Position numbers and translations under genes: made by a program
Notes under the pieces: generated by a model
Databases searched by the model: none
What the model was told of the DNA's origin: nothing
The model's input: the letters and a program-made list of their open reading frames with translations, nothing else
Shown: positions 11,201-23,291 of the stretch, piece by piece
Layout of the letters: the number at the start of each line of letters is the position of its first letter
Position numbering within the stretch: the stretch's first letter is position 1
Assembly (NCBI RefSeq): GCF_000003605.2
Contig: NW_003155305.1
Coordinates: 1 to 36,429, forward strand
Reading direction: 5' to 3'
From: Saccoglossus kowalevskii
Lineage: Eukaryota > Hemichordata > Enteropneusta > Harrimaniidae
Length of the DNA: 36,429 bases

Positions 11201-14200
11201 ATGCACTAATTTTTATAAAATATGAGTATTGTTTAATTTTTAAGCAAACCATTGATGTGACTGTTCCATGCATCATACTGCACATACAAATACAATACAG
11301 TAGTTACTTGACTGCACAAGTGTATTTCTCTTGCTTGTATCGCATTGGTCCGATACTTAACGCGACGACGCGGTACTTGAATAAATTAGTACACAACATT
11401 CTCTCAAATTAGCAACGTTTTACACTAAATCTGATAATTTCGCATGTTACATTGCGCCTAATATCACAATACAACTTTGAGACAAGCACTAATTTTCACG
11501 ATAATATTGAACATATTAATAACTGACATTTCATGGATAAATTTACGTTTATCACCGTTCATGTACTGTTTACTAGGCTATATTTTTTGTTATATTCAAA
11601 AAGTGAGTTCACTTATATAATACGGAAAGGTAATTCTTACACAATTCTAAATGTTTCCTAAATCTGACCACTTGTTCAAATATGATGACGAGTACAATTG
11701 GACTGTGGTTTAGTTCAATAGAAACGGTGATATCCGGTTTATTAGCGACAATAAAGAACCAGTAATCCCACCACGTGTCGCGTTAAACATTCCTCGACCT
11801 TCATTCACCCCTCGAGATGAAATTTCATCTGATCGTTAAATGCTAAAAATAAATTTCGATATTTATCAACTGAATCAGACAACTTAGCCATGCAGTGTGA
11901 TCTGATCCTGTGCAGAACCAGTGTCTTAAAGGGGTATGACATTTCAACTAGAGAAATGAGACGTCATACAATACTATATGAATGCAAATATGTGTTTCCA
12001 TGCGTTTTTGTTATTCTATGCACGGATATTACTTCATTACTCTGTAATCCTAACGTCACGATCTCATCCTAAAATTTTCACTTGACACAAATTTTGACAC
12101 AAATTATCATTTTTATATTTTAGGCTACAGTCTTGTTCTGTGTATATCAGGCCAATATAAACTTAATCTAAATAATTTCTTTGATATGGTCCGGCTTCTG
12201 ATAGTACTCATAGTTTCAGTTATACCGCTACTCATTTTATATGAAATGAGTAATATTATTTTGTATTCACAGTACAGCGCCTTCTGCCTACAAATAATAT
12301 GAGTACACCCGAAGAACCTGGGTGGAAAGAACAGCTTTAAAAGGTAGCGCAAAATAAATGAACAAACATTACAAGTTACATTTTATGTGTTGTTGCACTT
12401 GCACTAATTTTCAAAACGTTGGGTACACTTTTTAAAATTATTGGTAATGTAAATGTGTCAGTCGTTAGAAACAACTTAGTTTGGAACAATTGTCTGAAAG
12501 CATGGGATGGGAAAAGCATGCAAGCTTTTAATGACTTTTTAACCGTATCAGTGTAATCCATGAGCGTGGAATATACTAGTAGTTATATACACGATCACAA
12601 TAAAAAACATGTCGAAAATTATATCTGTCTAGTGGTTATTTGTTATATCTATTTTATTATTTTAAATTTTGTTTTAACTTGACATTTATTAGAACAATTG
12701 TTTATTGTCTCTTCAAATCTACCCCATATCAGTTGAGTGATAGACATCAAGCCAAAATAAGTGTCGATCAAAAACGAAGTTGAAATCCAACGATTTACGT
12801 TTCACAGCCAAACGTGAGCCAAAGCGAGGCATCTGGCTTAGCTCAAACTCATACATGATATGTGATTGTCGTACTTAATCTTGTTGAATACACAGTCGAT
12901 AACACTTAGGTGGTGTGTGGTATAAATAAAAGTTTCTCAAAATAACATTTTTACGAGCCATGATTCAATGATTTTGACAGGCCACTCAACATTTTATTTT
13001 GAGACATCGCTCCAGTTGATAGGTGAACGAGGTACAATGCACTATTCTTCATGCATCCGCCGCTCCTGTACTAGGATGCTGATTATTTGCTTCGCCGACA
13101 GATTGATGAACACATAAAAGGAACACAAACTCAGTGAAGATGGCCAATAATGTTTGAAAATGTGTCTTATCATTAAAGACTGTGCCTACACGTATTACAG
13201 GAAAAGCCATTCCTTTTGGACGTCATATCCAGTTACATTACAGTTACAAAATCGTGTTGGTCCGACCTGGTCTGGTGAAGACGTTAATAAAGAAACAACA
13301 GCAATAATTTGACTCACCAATCACCACAAACAAATCAGCTGATTTAGTGATTACAACATATTTTGAAGCACCCGTTACAAGAACATCTAAGGTTTCAACT
13401 CACGAACCTAGCACCATTTCTATTCACAAATAGAGTTGACAAGTGGCGGGACTCTTTCCGTGCCTTCTCAGGACTTCATGCCGCGTTATTTAGATTTCTA
13501 TTCTTCTTTATTGACGCGGGATTTCTTATTCAATCTTAGGAATTTCTAGACTCTTCGCGAGGCTATTCTAGCTCAATTAAACGGAGTCAAAAGGGCATAG
13601 CGGACATTCTTCTGCATTTTAACTGTGGCTGGCGTCTGTGCTAACAGTATGCCACTGCCGTGATAAGTGGTTATTGTCACGGTAAAGCACCACAAGAATA
13701 CGACATCTTAAAGTTTAATCTAAACACCGACTCCCTTCATATTATTTCGACATTTAATACTGTCGGTATATCAAGCCGATAGAAATAATTGGAATTTAAC
13801 ATCTATGTCGATGTCGAGGACGAGTTTGTGTCAGCCAATCAATAACCCCCTTTTCGATTCAGAGAAACAATGAAAACTACAGGTAAACTCAGTGTGTGTT
13901 ACCACCCGCTCTGACGAATGAGAAGTTCAGCCTTCACCTGTGAACTCATTCTACTAAGAACGTGATCAGTGGATCTAAACTGTTTTAGTTCGCAAAATTG
14001 GATGTACTGCGAATATATGGTTAAACCATGACATTAAGCACACTCGAAAATGAGAGGGGTTATTCGAGAAAATGTGTTAGAGTCGGGCGTACAATCGTAC
14101 ACCACTCCTTAAAAAAAATATGTTTTTGACTCCACACTTTTGATTCAATTGTCATCGGGAGTCCTACCCCGTCACTCGATTTGTTGTGAATGTTCAGTGT

Positions 14201-17200
14201 AGACGCGTGTGTTAAAACGATTCAATATTTTTTTACCCTTGACAATGGCAAAAACATACACTCCTTGGATGTCAAAGTATTATGTTTTACAAACAATATG
14301 GCACCATACATCCCGTGACTCGCCTTACCCGGGACTAAGCATAAGTATTCCTCCACTGTCAAACAACATCCAAATAGCTATATGCCATTTTACCGAACTT
14401 GGTTCAAAACACAAAATTACCAGAAGCTTAATTTAGTGCCAAAAATCTCATCGTGAGAATGACTAGCGAAATCACAAATTAGCTAAAAACAATATGCTAG
14501 ATAAAAGATATTTTATAGAAGTCTTGGGCAAAGTGTGTATGCGTCTATCAACGATTACTGACAAATAAAACACTGACAAAATGTCATTGCCACTGGTTCC
14601 ATGTGTTTCATTCGATGGCTTTTCATGTAGATAAATCTAAAACAAAACAAAACATATTTTCCTTCCATTTCCGATACTCTCTTTTACTCCTAATTGAATC
14701 TTTTAAGAGACCGAAGACGGACTTACAACGTAATATAACATGATAAACAGTACCTGAACATTGTGGTGCCGTATGCATATTAATTGTGCCACAGATTGTT
14801 GAAATCACGACTAAATATTACGTATAATATATATGACAGTGATCGCCCACGCGACATTGATATTAACAAGTATAAATAGTTGCAAACTGTGTAGGCTGGA
14901 ACATATACAATCAGCTCAGTAAAAACGTTATTCAAACTACCGGATATATAACAGTATACGGCATGTTGTAAAGTGTCACCCAAATAAAAAGCCTAATTCT
15001 TTTACCTTTATTTTTATCTTTGTTTCCTCGATCGACCTCTTCTTCCTTTTCCTCTTCTTTCCCATCCGATTCTTTAAAATAAATACCAAACATAAATCAT
15101 GTGGTCAATATACCATTGATATATTATTGCATTATATCGACGACTTGATTTACGAAACACATTTCGCTGAAGTATATACAACCTCGATCTGATTTTGGCA
15201 TCATTTAGCTCAGTCAGAGTTTGGCATTGTAACACAAATCATCCACGGAAGCCCTAGGACCAGACAGTTAAAAGGGTACCGCCTGAACCTAATAGTCAAG
15301 GAGTAACCCAGTTGACGCCTCTCAAATATTGATTTTTTAACCCTGTTGGCGCCAGACGTACCCGCCAGGCAGTTTAAAGTTGTATCAATCCATAGCACAA
15401 GTTCCATGACGCAGATAATATAATAATTACCGTAAAGTGTGTTGTTAATATCAATTGTCAATTTCGAATTATGAATATGTTATTAATTTGTCAATTTTAC
15501 AAGTTAACACATACTTAGTATTGAATACGCCAGTACTATAACACTGAACTATGTCTGAATTTGGAAAAAAAACAACTTTATGTCTTAGAAATAGAAGATA
15601 CCTTGTAAATATATTGCCAATTAATAAATTATATACCGAAACAAATTGGGACCACGCACCAAATATTTGAGATAAACGTGATTATTAATTTACCATGACT
15701 ACTAGATGTTTGATGCTTCATACTGTAGTCTAAAACGAATTATGATCAGTCATACACTAAACATTTTGCGTTTGCATGAGACACAACAATATTCGTTGGT
15801 TGAAAAATTAAAACCACGTTAGTGTACGTACCAAAACAACCAGCGCGCATGCGTATATTAGAGACTTTCATTGTTTCATCGAACAAAAACAGCGTCTTCG
15901 GGTCATGAAAAATCACAATGTAATATAAAAATTACATGTTCTCGTTCACATTACATTTGTTTACACGGAGAGCCATGTGGGAAAAGTAAAACACGATTTT
16001 TTGGAAAACTTGTACCGAACGTGCCTTGCTTCGAAGTGGACGCATAGTTTCCCGAGCCATGTATGGGCATTACACAGACTATTGAACTTGCCATATATAT
16101 ACAAATAGGTCTGTGACCACTTTTTATTTTTTAAAACGTAGTTCCGGTTTCAACACATTCATTATTTCAAGTCTGAACGGACGGCAGAATTGTCCGTGAA
16201 TGAACTGTGTAGCCGTCTATCACCCCAGATTTCTATATATTAACCCAGTAGTCAACGTATTAATAATATAGTTTAATAATATATTAGTTTCTCACCAAAA
16301 AAATAACCCCTCATCCGAATTTTACCACCGCAGTTGACCTTATATAATAATACGAAAACTTTCACAACCTACTATCTGCAATTTTCAAGAACTTTCATAA
16401 AACTTATTGATTCAAGTTATTAATTTTTGTTCATACTATTACCAGCGGAAGTGTGTCTAAGACATTATATAGACACAGTAGTTACCAATTCTGTAATATG
16501 TACGCAATTTATATTAACATTTCTAAAGCATCTACCGACCCAGGATGTGTACAATATCCATCAAATTAGAGACTATTTGCTAACTTCACGTCTACTTGAA
16601 TTATATCTTCAAATAACCTTTTCAACTTCCCTTGTATTCATAAACTGGGTTCGTTTTCCCCCTTGAAACCGCATGTATAATTCCCTACTGGTCTATATCT
16701 TGTGGCGTGAAGTGTTGGCGTCTGGTGCTGGGAGGGTCAAAGTTCAAAGGACTGATAGTACAGGGTGCTCGTTATACATATCACGTTTCTAGATTTCATA
16801 GATCATTGTGACGTCATTAGAGGATGACTAGGCAACCATTCAGTCAATGATGGACAGTAGTTTTAAGGGCAAGGTGTGACAACAGATCTTTATTTCGTCA
16901 ATTATGTCGGTGACAAACGCAGGCCATGTGGAAAATCAAAATGAATTACTCGTGGATTGACGAATGAATGAATGGTGAACAAGCCAGCAGGGTTTATATG
17001 ACCATTCCACGTGGAGCTATTCACAAGCTGAAATAATATTTCGTCACTGCAATACACAAATCTTCAGCTATTTTTCCCAGTCCTGCTTTAAAGTTTGCTG
17101 ACAAACAATGCAATATATGACCATATGACCATGCCGCTATTCGGGTACGGTCATATATTATTGTGGTATATGTTAGGAAAGCATATAGAAAATATGATGT

Positions 17201-18722
17201 GTGGCACCCACGTAAGCGAGCCCCGCCTTCTCCGGATGTTAAACCTCTTAAACACCCGCCATAAGAAATAGATGTCGCAGTGACGAAATGCAGTGTTCAC
17301 TTATTAGGTCCTTCTATTTATTGAAAGATGCTCACGGACAACGAACAGGTGGGGTGTTAGATTCGCCGGTGGTCGCATTTAAATGTATTCGCACCTGTGA
17401 TTGATTGTTTTTGGTACAATTGATAATGTTTTAATAACATTTAATTAAAATGATAATCATCTCGGGCCTAATTTGGCGGTTGATAATTTATATTGCGGGA
17501 CATTTTGTCGAAGCTAAGAGAAGTTGGACGTATAAGCCCAGTAGTTTAGTGTAACTTGGTGGTTCACAAATATATGTACAGCTTTAACTGCACCATTGAA
17601 GCATATGCTGACAAGAATACATGTCGACATATATATTATTAAATTAGAGACCTTCACATGATATGTCCTAATGGAATTTCAAAGATATTATGCCTTGAAT
17701 CGTTCTCGTGGTTATCCGTCCACGACACGGTGTTATTAGAACGATTCGATGCAGCAATGAATGAAAACACGCTTCAAGTGTTTGTTTTAAAATTGACACG
17801 AGAACTCGAAAAGCTGATTTGCTTCCTAAGTAGATATTTACCCCCATAACAACAGTCGAGTGGAAAGGAAATGATCCCCCAAGTATTGTCTTACACTTTC
17901 AAGATCCCAGAGTCGTGGTTGTGTGCGTGTGTGTCTCTGTGATAATCCTGGTGTGAGAGTTACGTACTTGTCTTACGGAGCGACAAGCAAATATTTCGAT
18001 TTTGATATATAGTCGTTATGTGTCACCTTTAAATTTCCTCATTAACAGGGTGAAACATGCACAACGTCTTAAGTATCAACTCTGCATTGCACCGACATTC
18101 TTTACAATTATTGCCCTTAAACAAATATTCTTTTCATTGGTGGGTATATAATGGTCTTAACCGGAAAACCGGGCGTGATTCTTTTCAAACAGCGATACGT
18201 GAATAAAATTTTAAGCAAATAAACAAATAAATCTATTTTCAAATTTGACTTACCATTACTGTCGGGCGGCTCTTGGATGATAGCTTCGGGTGAGATACAC
18301 ACTCCCCGGTCGTAGAGCGGTAAATCATCGCATGCCAAGTAATCAGGCCAATCAACATTGTGTTCGTTCATTATTGGTTCGCATCCTCTCTTAGCGTTCA
18401 AGCACACAGTTTTGCACGGTGGTATGGCATCTGTTTGAAATTCTACAGTACAGATCGGCGCATACATAGAACATAAAAAGAACAACAAGTATTCACTGCA
18501 GTTCGTGTTTACCAGTGGCTCGAATTGTTCAATGGCTAGCTTGGCATTCTCTTGTGTGCTGTGGTGCAGTAGGTTGGGCATTCGAGTTTTGTTGTATGCC
18601 ATCGTCTTGCACATTGGTATGTCTATAGGTTCGCACGACGCAGAATATGTGCGTGTGATTTCTTGCAAAAGTAGTGACGATAACACTAGCCAATATTTTA
18701 TCATTCTTCGTGTGTGTCTCAT
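5001..18722 (-). CDS. sfrp3/4: Secreted Frizzled-related protein, sFRP3/FRZB-sFRP4 class (six coding exons)
   Basis: The spliced minus-strand model joins 18722-18254, 15071-15006, 8850-8773, 8283-8165, 5814-5656 and 5222-5001, giving 370 residues. Every intron is GT-AG and phases run 1,1,1,0,0. The product has a signal peptide (hydrophobic about residues 8-20), a Frizzled CRD with ten cysteines (30, 38, 75, 84, 91, 103, 107, 114, 131, 142), a charged linker (157-178), an NTR domain (about 180-300) and a basic tail. Human FRZB is 325 and SFRP4 346 residues, so the length fits. Family knowledge: the CRD resembles the Wnt-binding domain of Frizzled receptors, and secreted members sequester Wnts or modulate Wnt signalling outside the cell. 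The motifs LHHSTQ, MYAPIC and [11 protein letters not shown] and the short NTR place it with sFRP3/4 rather than sFRP1/2/5. Orthology to FRZB versus SFRP4 singly cannot be decided; a pre-duplication sFRP3/4 gene is the simplest reading. Confidence 0.93.
5058..5084 (-). repeat. GGN trinucleotide run coding for nine glycines
   Basis: Nine consecutive glycine codons (GGT x5, GGC, GGT x2, GGC) form an interrupted trinucleotide microsatellite inside exon 6. It lies between two basic blocks of the secreted tail and could vary in length between alleles without breaking the frame. Confidence 0.9.
5223..5655 (-). other. Intron 5 of sfrp3/4 (433 bp)
   Basis: Begins gtaagt, ends tctcttacag. Nothing else seen inside. 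Confidence 0.9.
5656..5814 (-). CDS. sfrp3/4: sFRP3/4 exon 5: NTR domain, C-x-C and core
   Basis: This 159-bp, phase 0-0 exon encodes residues 245-297. It carries the paired cysteines C253 and C255, then [13 protein letters not shown], then [23 protein letters not shown] has the same order: S-x-C-x-C-P, N-E-E-Y-I-I-x-G, R-L-L, and E-K-W. A sequon lies at N250-A-S. The acceptor is gattttccag|GTACAC and the donor ATCACT|gtaagt, both strong. This is the most diagnostic NTR exon in the window. Confidence 0.95.
5815..8164 (-). other. Intron 4 of sfrp3/4 (2350 bp)
   Basis: Begins gtaggt, ends gattttccag. I see no gene or repeat inside; the minus-strand frames at 6157-6411 and 6425-6709 have no family resemblance. 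Confidence 0.88.
8165..8283 (-). CDS. sfrp3/4: sFRP3/4 exon 4: NTR domain, middle part
   Basis: This 119-bp exon (phase 1 in, 0 out) encodes residues 205-244, ending NLEIPTGE. It aligns with the part of FRZB/SFRP4 that follows N-Y-x-Y-V-I and carries a V-x-V-K/E-x-I pattern (here VNVESVIK, residues 226-233). The acceptor is aaactcag|CTATCC and the donor GGGGAG|gtaggt. No cysteine is present. Vertebrate sFRP3/4 proteins have one near the RQNN position (217-220). Confidence 0.9.
8284..8772 (-). other. Intron 3 of sfrp3/4 (489 bp)
   Basis: Begins gttagt, ends aaactcag. AT-rich, nothing else seen. Confidence 0.88.
8773..8850 (-). CDS. sfrp3/4: sFRP3/4 exon 3: start of the NTR domain
   Basis: This 78-bp, phase 1-1 exon encodes residues 179-204 with C183 and C186 followed by [14 protein letters not shown]. 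The corresponding FRZB/SFRP4 segment has closely spaced cysteines, then basic residues, T-x-x-T/K-Y and an N-Y-x-Y end, so the match is clear. The acceptor has a pyrimidine tract (ctatttttag|GTGG) and the donor is TATG|gttagt. The NTR domain of sFRPs resembles netrin C-termini and TIMPs and binds heparin-like matrix. Confidence 0.9.
9174..9272 (-). other. Possible alternative linker exon in intron 2
   Basis: A 99-base minus-strand segment is open in the frame that continues either exon 1 or exon 2. Its candidate acceptor is aataaaaag|AACC and its donor GATG|gtatta, both phase 1, so inclusion would add 33 residues and keep the frame. The predicted peptide begins [16 protein letters not shown] and is Ser/Thr/Val/Glu-rich with one cysteine, plausible for a linker. 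Against it: the acceptor lacks a good pyrimidine tract, the linker is not conserved enough for comparison, and open stretches of this size occur by chance. Confidence 0.25.
12082..12105. repeat. Direct 12-bp repeat, two copies
   Basis: TTGACACAAATT occurs twice without a spacer. Confidence 0.9.
12229..12252. repeat. 24-bp near-perfect palindrome in intron 2
   Basis: The arms TACTCATTT and AAATGAGTA flank a six-base centre. It could be a dyad binding site or chance; no family is recognised. Confidence 0.6.
15006..15071 (-). CDS. sfrp3/4: sFRP3/4 exon 2: charged linker
   Basis: This 66-bp exon has phase 1 on both sides and encodes residues 157-178, a Glu/Lys-rich linker ([20 protein letters not shown], then N-K) between CRD and NTR. 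The acceptor is ttttaaag|AATCGG (U-rich but with a purine just before the AG); the donor is AAAG|gtaaaa. The linker in vertebrate sFRP3/4 is poorly conserved, so similarity cannot confirm it. Support comes from matching phases at both ends, an open frame and its position between the CRD exon and the first NTR exon. Because it is symmetric, a transcript without it would stay in frame. Confidence 0.65.
15072..18253 (-). other. Intron 1 of sfrp3/4 (3182 bp)
   Basis: Begins gtaagt, ends ttttaaag. I recognise no gene, RNA or repeat of note inside. Open frames of 60-80 codons occur on both strands, at the rate expected for this base composition. Confidence 0.75.
18254..18722 (-). CDS. sfrp3/4: sFRP3/4 exon 1: signal peptide and Frizzled CRD
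   Basis: This exon encodes residues 1-156 plus one base of codon 157. The start is the first in-frame ATG after an in-frame TAG at 18833-18831. A second in-frame ATG (residue 7) directly precedes the hydrophobic stretch and could also serve as start; both have A at -3. Signal cleavage is probably near the TYSA/SC junction (residues 26-29). The CRD runs from C30 to C142 with all ten family cysteines in order. Key stretches are [31 protein letters not shown] and [11 protein letters not shown]. Sequons are N44-K-T (the position also glycosylatable in vertebrate FRZB) and N74-C-S. The donor is AATG|gtaagt at 18254/18253. Encoding the whole CRD in one exon is usual for sFRP genes. Confidence 0.95.
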
Positions 18723-18833
18723 GATTTCTGTCCAAGTGCGGCAGTGCACAGCACACACACGCGGAGATCTGGATGAATGACGTTGATGTCCTCGCAGAAC
18801 CCCGTGTAGTTTTAACCGGCACTGGGACGTCTA
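18723..18833 (-). other. 5' leader of the sFRP exon 1, bounded by an in-frame stop
   Basis: Reading upstream from the ATG at 18722 in the same frame, no other ATG occurs before a TAG at 18833-18831, so the protein is complete at its N terminus. The frame includes GTG codons near 18758, but GTG starts are not expected here. I see no convincing TATA box; the transcription start is not placed. Confidence 0.7.
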
Positions 18834-21800
18834 AACCTCAACAGTGGTAGACGAGACTAGAGTTGCCTCCAACCGATGTTTTATCTAAACAGATAACGTC
18901 CTGCAACAATTAACACAGAGATAGTTGAGTAAAGTTAGAAGAGAAACGTCATATCCGTCACCCATATAGGGTGACCAGAAAACGCAATGTTAAAGTTCCG
19001 AATGATAAATGTATCGCCGAAGCATGTGCGAATCCTTCACGCGAACGATGATTTGAGTCACTACTTGCTCCAATAACAATGTTTTACTGTGCACGGATTC
19101 CCGTGGCGAGAATCAAAAGATGTGAAAATTGGCTATTACGATCTCCGCCCTCTTCTGTTCGACTTCCACCAATAGAAAAGTACTTAGCTATACTAATGTT
19201 CCTCACGTGGTCTAGCGTAGCTCACTATCAATCACCCAGCGTATACACGTAGGTTAGCGCAAGTAACACAATATACTACATTGACTTTCGTTTCCAATAA
19301 TACACGTTATAATAGACAACTTACACAATTTATTTCCCAAAGACTTGAGTGACAGTCAGTGACAGACAAACTCACCTCCTTGACTTCGAGATGGTGAGGC
19401 ACCACGCCATGACTACAACATCGTATACACTGTGGCAATTGTTTCAATCGCATTATAATTATAAAACTAGTAACATTACACATGTATGTATGCGTATTAA
19501 TCTGAATGTTGTAATATTAACTCTGCTCGTTGTAAAGATATCAGTTCAAATACCTTAACTATAATACAGATGTATATATCAAGATAGGGAACATTATATG
19601 ATGTTCAATAAATTTATTCCGTATAACCTAAATTAGTATAACCACAACCACAACATATTGTTTGAACTTTGAGATTTCATTTATGACATATATGCCAACG
19701 TGCAGTAGTTAACGTCGCCATGCTTTTGAACGATGTGCGACGAGCAAACCTAACTACACTGTATACTTCAGTTACTACGGAAGAGTTCGAGACTTGAATT
19801 GTTTTGCTACGCTAGCGATCAGTCATGATGAGACAGAGCCCGACTTTGTCGGCAATCCTGGCGGGTCATGCGCAAGCCGAGAGGGTGACTGACGTATTAC
19901 GGAGGTCAACACGTTTTATCTATACTTGTCCTATCTGCAAACAAGACTATACCTGTTGAGCTCCATGCCCTATTTTCGAAAAATTGTCGATCGGTCGACT
20001 ATGTCGACAATTGAGGTGTTCAGCGTCAGGGATTTAACGTTAGCTCACCTAACGATATTTACGCAACTTTAATGATGGAAATTTGTGTTCGTGTTTTCTG
20101 TAAACACAACAAATCATATTGTACACACGTCGTATACGTCTCGTGGGACCCACAGTAAACACGGCATTGTGTTACGACTACGACCATTTAAATATAGCAT
20201 GAGTGCGGAATTGGCGCGATACACTGTCCACGATCCAAACGACCAAACACATGCTGAGCACTTAAATTTTGTCGCCTTTTCATAATTACTAATGATGACG
20301 CAATACTAGAGTCCTGTCACGCGTATAACCAAGACAGAGAGTCTTGTGTGTGTGTTTAATTGATATCCATAGATAGTACGATATATAACGTGTACTCCAT
20401 TGGATAATCTTTCTGTGCTTGACAATATTTTGAGTTAATGATATTTCGGCGGATTTGTTTTATACCTGATTTATTTATTGTAATCTTGAGTTTTAGATGT
20501 GATATATATACATGCCAAATGAGTAAGGTCAAGCAACTAACTTGAATTAGATTTAGAGTACAAACTGTCACGTTAGATAATTATCGCTGATGAACGGCCA
20601 CCATTCTTCAGTTCTTCAGTTCTTTTAAATTTGTACACATATTGTATTACTACCTGCAAACTGTGGCGAACTATAACATATATTCATAATCTGATAATAA
20701 TTGTAGATAGCCTCTATGTGTTTGCTTATGTGTGCCTCTGCAAATCCGTGTACAACACGATATTCCGCAATCGTCAATGACCGGACACTCTTCCACATGT
20801 ACTTCCACATGTACTTCCACACGCGATATTCGAACGCACGATGATTTAATTACTCGTAGATCAAATGACGAACTTACCCTCGAGCCATGGAACTCCGGTT
20901 GGGTGATCTTACCGTCCATTCGAAATATTACCTATCACAGGAAGAGAGCAGCCACTGGGGGCAGTACACGTAAGTAGCCGAGAGTGAGATTTATCGCTAA
21001 TATCGTGACAAGGAGGGTATCAGCATAAATCAGCGTTAAGTCGTATTCTGCCAAAGAACACTTCAACCAACTTCTTGCTAGATGTATTTTATTTGAATGT
21101 CTGTCTGTGGATGCGATGACCCTAGAGATATAGGTTGACCCCGCATTGAACTCAGGAGCTTGTCAACAATAAATACTAAAGACGAGCTGTCAGTCTAGAA
21201 CAACAACGACGTTGGAGGGGCTTTAAATAAAGCGTTCCATTTCTTTGACTTTCATACATTAACGGAGGGGACATTCCGCCGATATTACTGAAGTCGATCT
21301 GACAGACATGAGCCAACGTGAACTTGACATTGTATTGGGTTTTCACGTTCTTTTAATCAATAATGCCGAAATGACATGTAAATAGATTGTTTCACTGCAT
21401 CTTTGCCCTTTATTTCAACATATCAGTAGACATTTTTTCATTTGCGCTGAGTCACCTGATCCGCATTCCTAGCCACATATTTATATTACGCCTTATGTCA
21501 ACATTCCAAAGATTTTGTCATTTTTTAGACGTGCTTACTTCAAGACTGTCAATTGTTTAAATATGAAGTATCAAAAGACCACTTGAGACAAAAGCTTTGT
21601 GCAGTAACTCTTTCTAGTTCCTCCTGTGTTTTTGTATGATTCGTGACAAAGCACACATGATAAAAGTGGAATACTAGATATTGCAGTGTTGTTATACCCC
21701 GCTGATTGTCGATTCAGTTTGACATTCAATTGAAAAAAAAATACTTGGTGTACCGTGGGATTTGCAGATGCATGTGAAAAGTACAAGTGAGTGGGAATTG

Positions 21801-23291
21801 TTTATTTGGTCAACCTATTAGCATGGTACCATCCTTTTCAATGGTAGACATATTTCACCACACCTAGAATTTGAACGTGATATAAGTTAAAAAAAAAACT
21901 ATTTTGAGTTATATTGCAAATTTTTAAATAATCTACGAAACTAAACAAAAACATGTTTGCTTCGGGTTTCCCAAAGAATCCATTTTGAGCGGCATGATAA
22001 AATGTCCATACCAAGTTCTGGTAATGATAAGTTATTATTTCCGAAGTTATTGGGACGCAATGTATAAACTTCGCCTAACTATGTCACATTTAAAAATACT
22101 AGACGAGATATTCTATCAGTGGTTACGTTCACTCACTCATATTATGTTATACAAAATAGCGAATCTAATTAGTGCAATCTGTATCAGCGAGTAAATCGCA
22201 TCGTTTTATAAATTTCTACCTTTATAAGGACATTGTCATCGGGATGAGGACAATATTCAACATTTTCTAGGAATTATTACTAAATAGTTGTTGATACTTT
22301 TAATCTCTGTTTTGATATCGATGGGTATAACGCAATGGCGTCTACGCTCGTCTGTTTGATCAGTTAATGGGCGCTGATTGTGGCTTGTTAATTAGTTCAT
22401 CTGTCAGCGCAGAGTGTCTGTATGCATCACTATTTTTTAGACTAATATATTATTGTTTAAATTATGATATAATATACAATGTATCTTCAAAATAAAAATG
22501 TAGTGGATACTAGTTCCAATTGAAAAATTGGTTAGAAGTAGACGATAGATGGTTCACTACTATTCGCACTTCCATTCAGCTCAAAGTCGATCTAAATATT
22601 ACATTCACGTTTTACGGCACTGTTTTACTGACCTTTTCGTACTTTTAATGAACGACTGGCGATGACTCAGATGTAGAAAAAAATGCCAGAAATCGCATTT
22701 ATGAGCTCAGTGAGACATTGGTCTGAGTAATACACGTCCGCCGAATGGATATAAACACTAAATTGCGAAAATAAATCACTATCTTCTATGCGGTTATATT
22801 GTCGTTTTAATAGACTTGTAATAAAGACTCATCGAGGGGTCTAAAGTAAAGGTTTTCTTTCATATCATGGCTGATCAAGATCACGGACAGTAGTAAATTT
22901 TGTTTTCTCACTCGAACAACGTGTTTGCGTGTCCACTCGTTTAATGAGGGTGTTTGACACATTATACCGTTTATGTAAAGCAAGGTTCGAATGTTATATA
23001 CACTCAGTATGTACTCAGTTCAGTGGTATAAGTGTTCTTCACGTATATATAAACATAGACGATGCAATTTAGATTTAATTGTTCAGGGTTAGCAATAAAA
23101 CAATCTAAGTATTACTAGGCAAAATGATACGAGTATTATAATTTGGTTGTGACTAACATTTGACATAAGCGGAATCCGTGGTAAATTTTATGTGTATACT
23201 GACATATTATGCTATTATGGGACTCATAACAATTTTATCAAAGTTTTCTAGTTGTTAGTTACCAAACCCTTGGTACTTACAAATTGGGCAG
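18834..23291. other. Upstream flank, proximal part
   Basis: About 4.5 kb upstream of the sFRP leader. Regulatory DNA of the gene would be expected here, but I can name no site securely. A 12-bp minisatellite lies at 20791-20820. Open frames here are short and look non-coding. Confidence 0.55.
20791..20820. repeat. 12-bp minisatellite, 2.5 copies
   Basis: TTCCACATGTAC is repeated twice and followed by a partial third copy. Confidence 0.9.

Larger units (their letters stand above)
8851..15005 (-). other. Intron 2 of sfrp3/4 (6155 bp)
   Basis: Begins gtaaaa, ends ctatttttag. It contains an open, phase-compatible segment at 9272-9174 (listed separately), a TCF-like octamer at 10533, a direct 12-bp repeat at 12082-12105 and a 24-bp near-palindrome at 12229-12252. 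Otherwise I see nothing recognisable. Confidence 0.75.

Noticed and set aside
15210-15461. 83-codon minus-strand frame in intron 1
   Set aside because: No family resemblance and no start ATG of good context; it looks like intronic chance or an unidentified repeat fragment.
18117-18253. Reading through the exon 1 donor to the stop near 18117
   Set aside because: The read-through peptide loses all family resemblance right after AATG|gtaagt, and the NTR exons downstream continue the phase.
18723-18758. N-terminal extension of the sFRP exon starting at a GTG
   Set aside because: Nuclear genes of animals rarely start at GTG; the first in-frame ATG after the upstream stop is 18722 and leads directly into a signal peptide.
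18505-18780. Plus-strand open frame of 91 codons opposite exon 1
   Set aside because: It is the antisense shadow of the CRD exon and has no motif of its own.
20870-20940. Minus-strand ATGGACGG segment ending in an excellent donor (GAGG|gtaagt), as a 5' exon of the sFRP gene
   Set aside because: The CRD exon already has its own signal peptide and an in-frame upstream stop, and I find no matching acceptor evidence before exon 1. A non-coding leader exon cannot be excluded.
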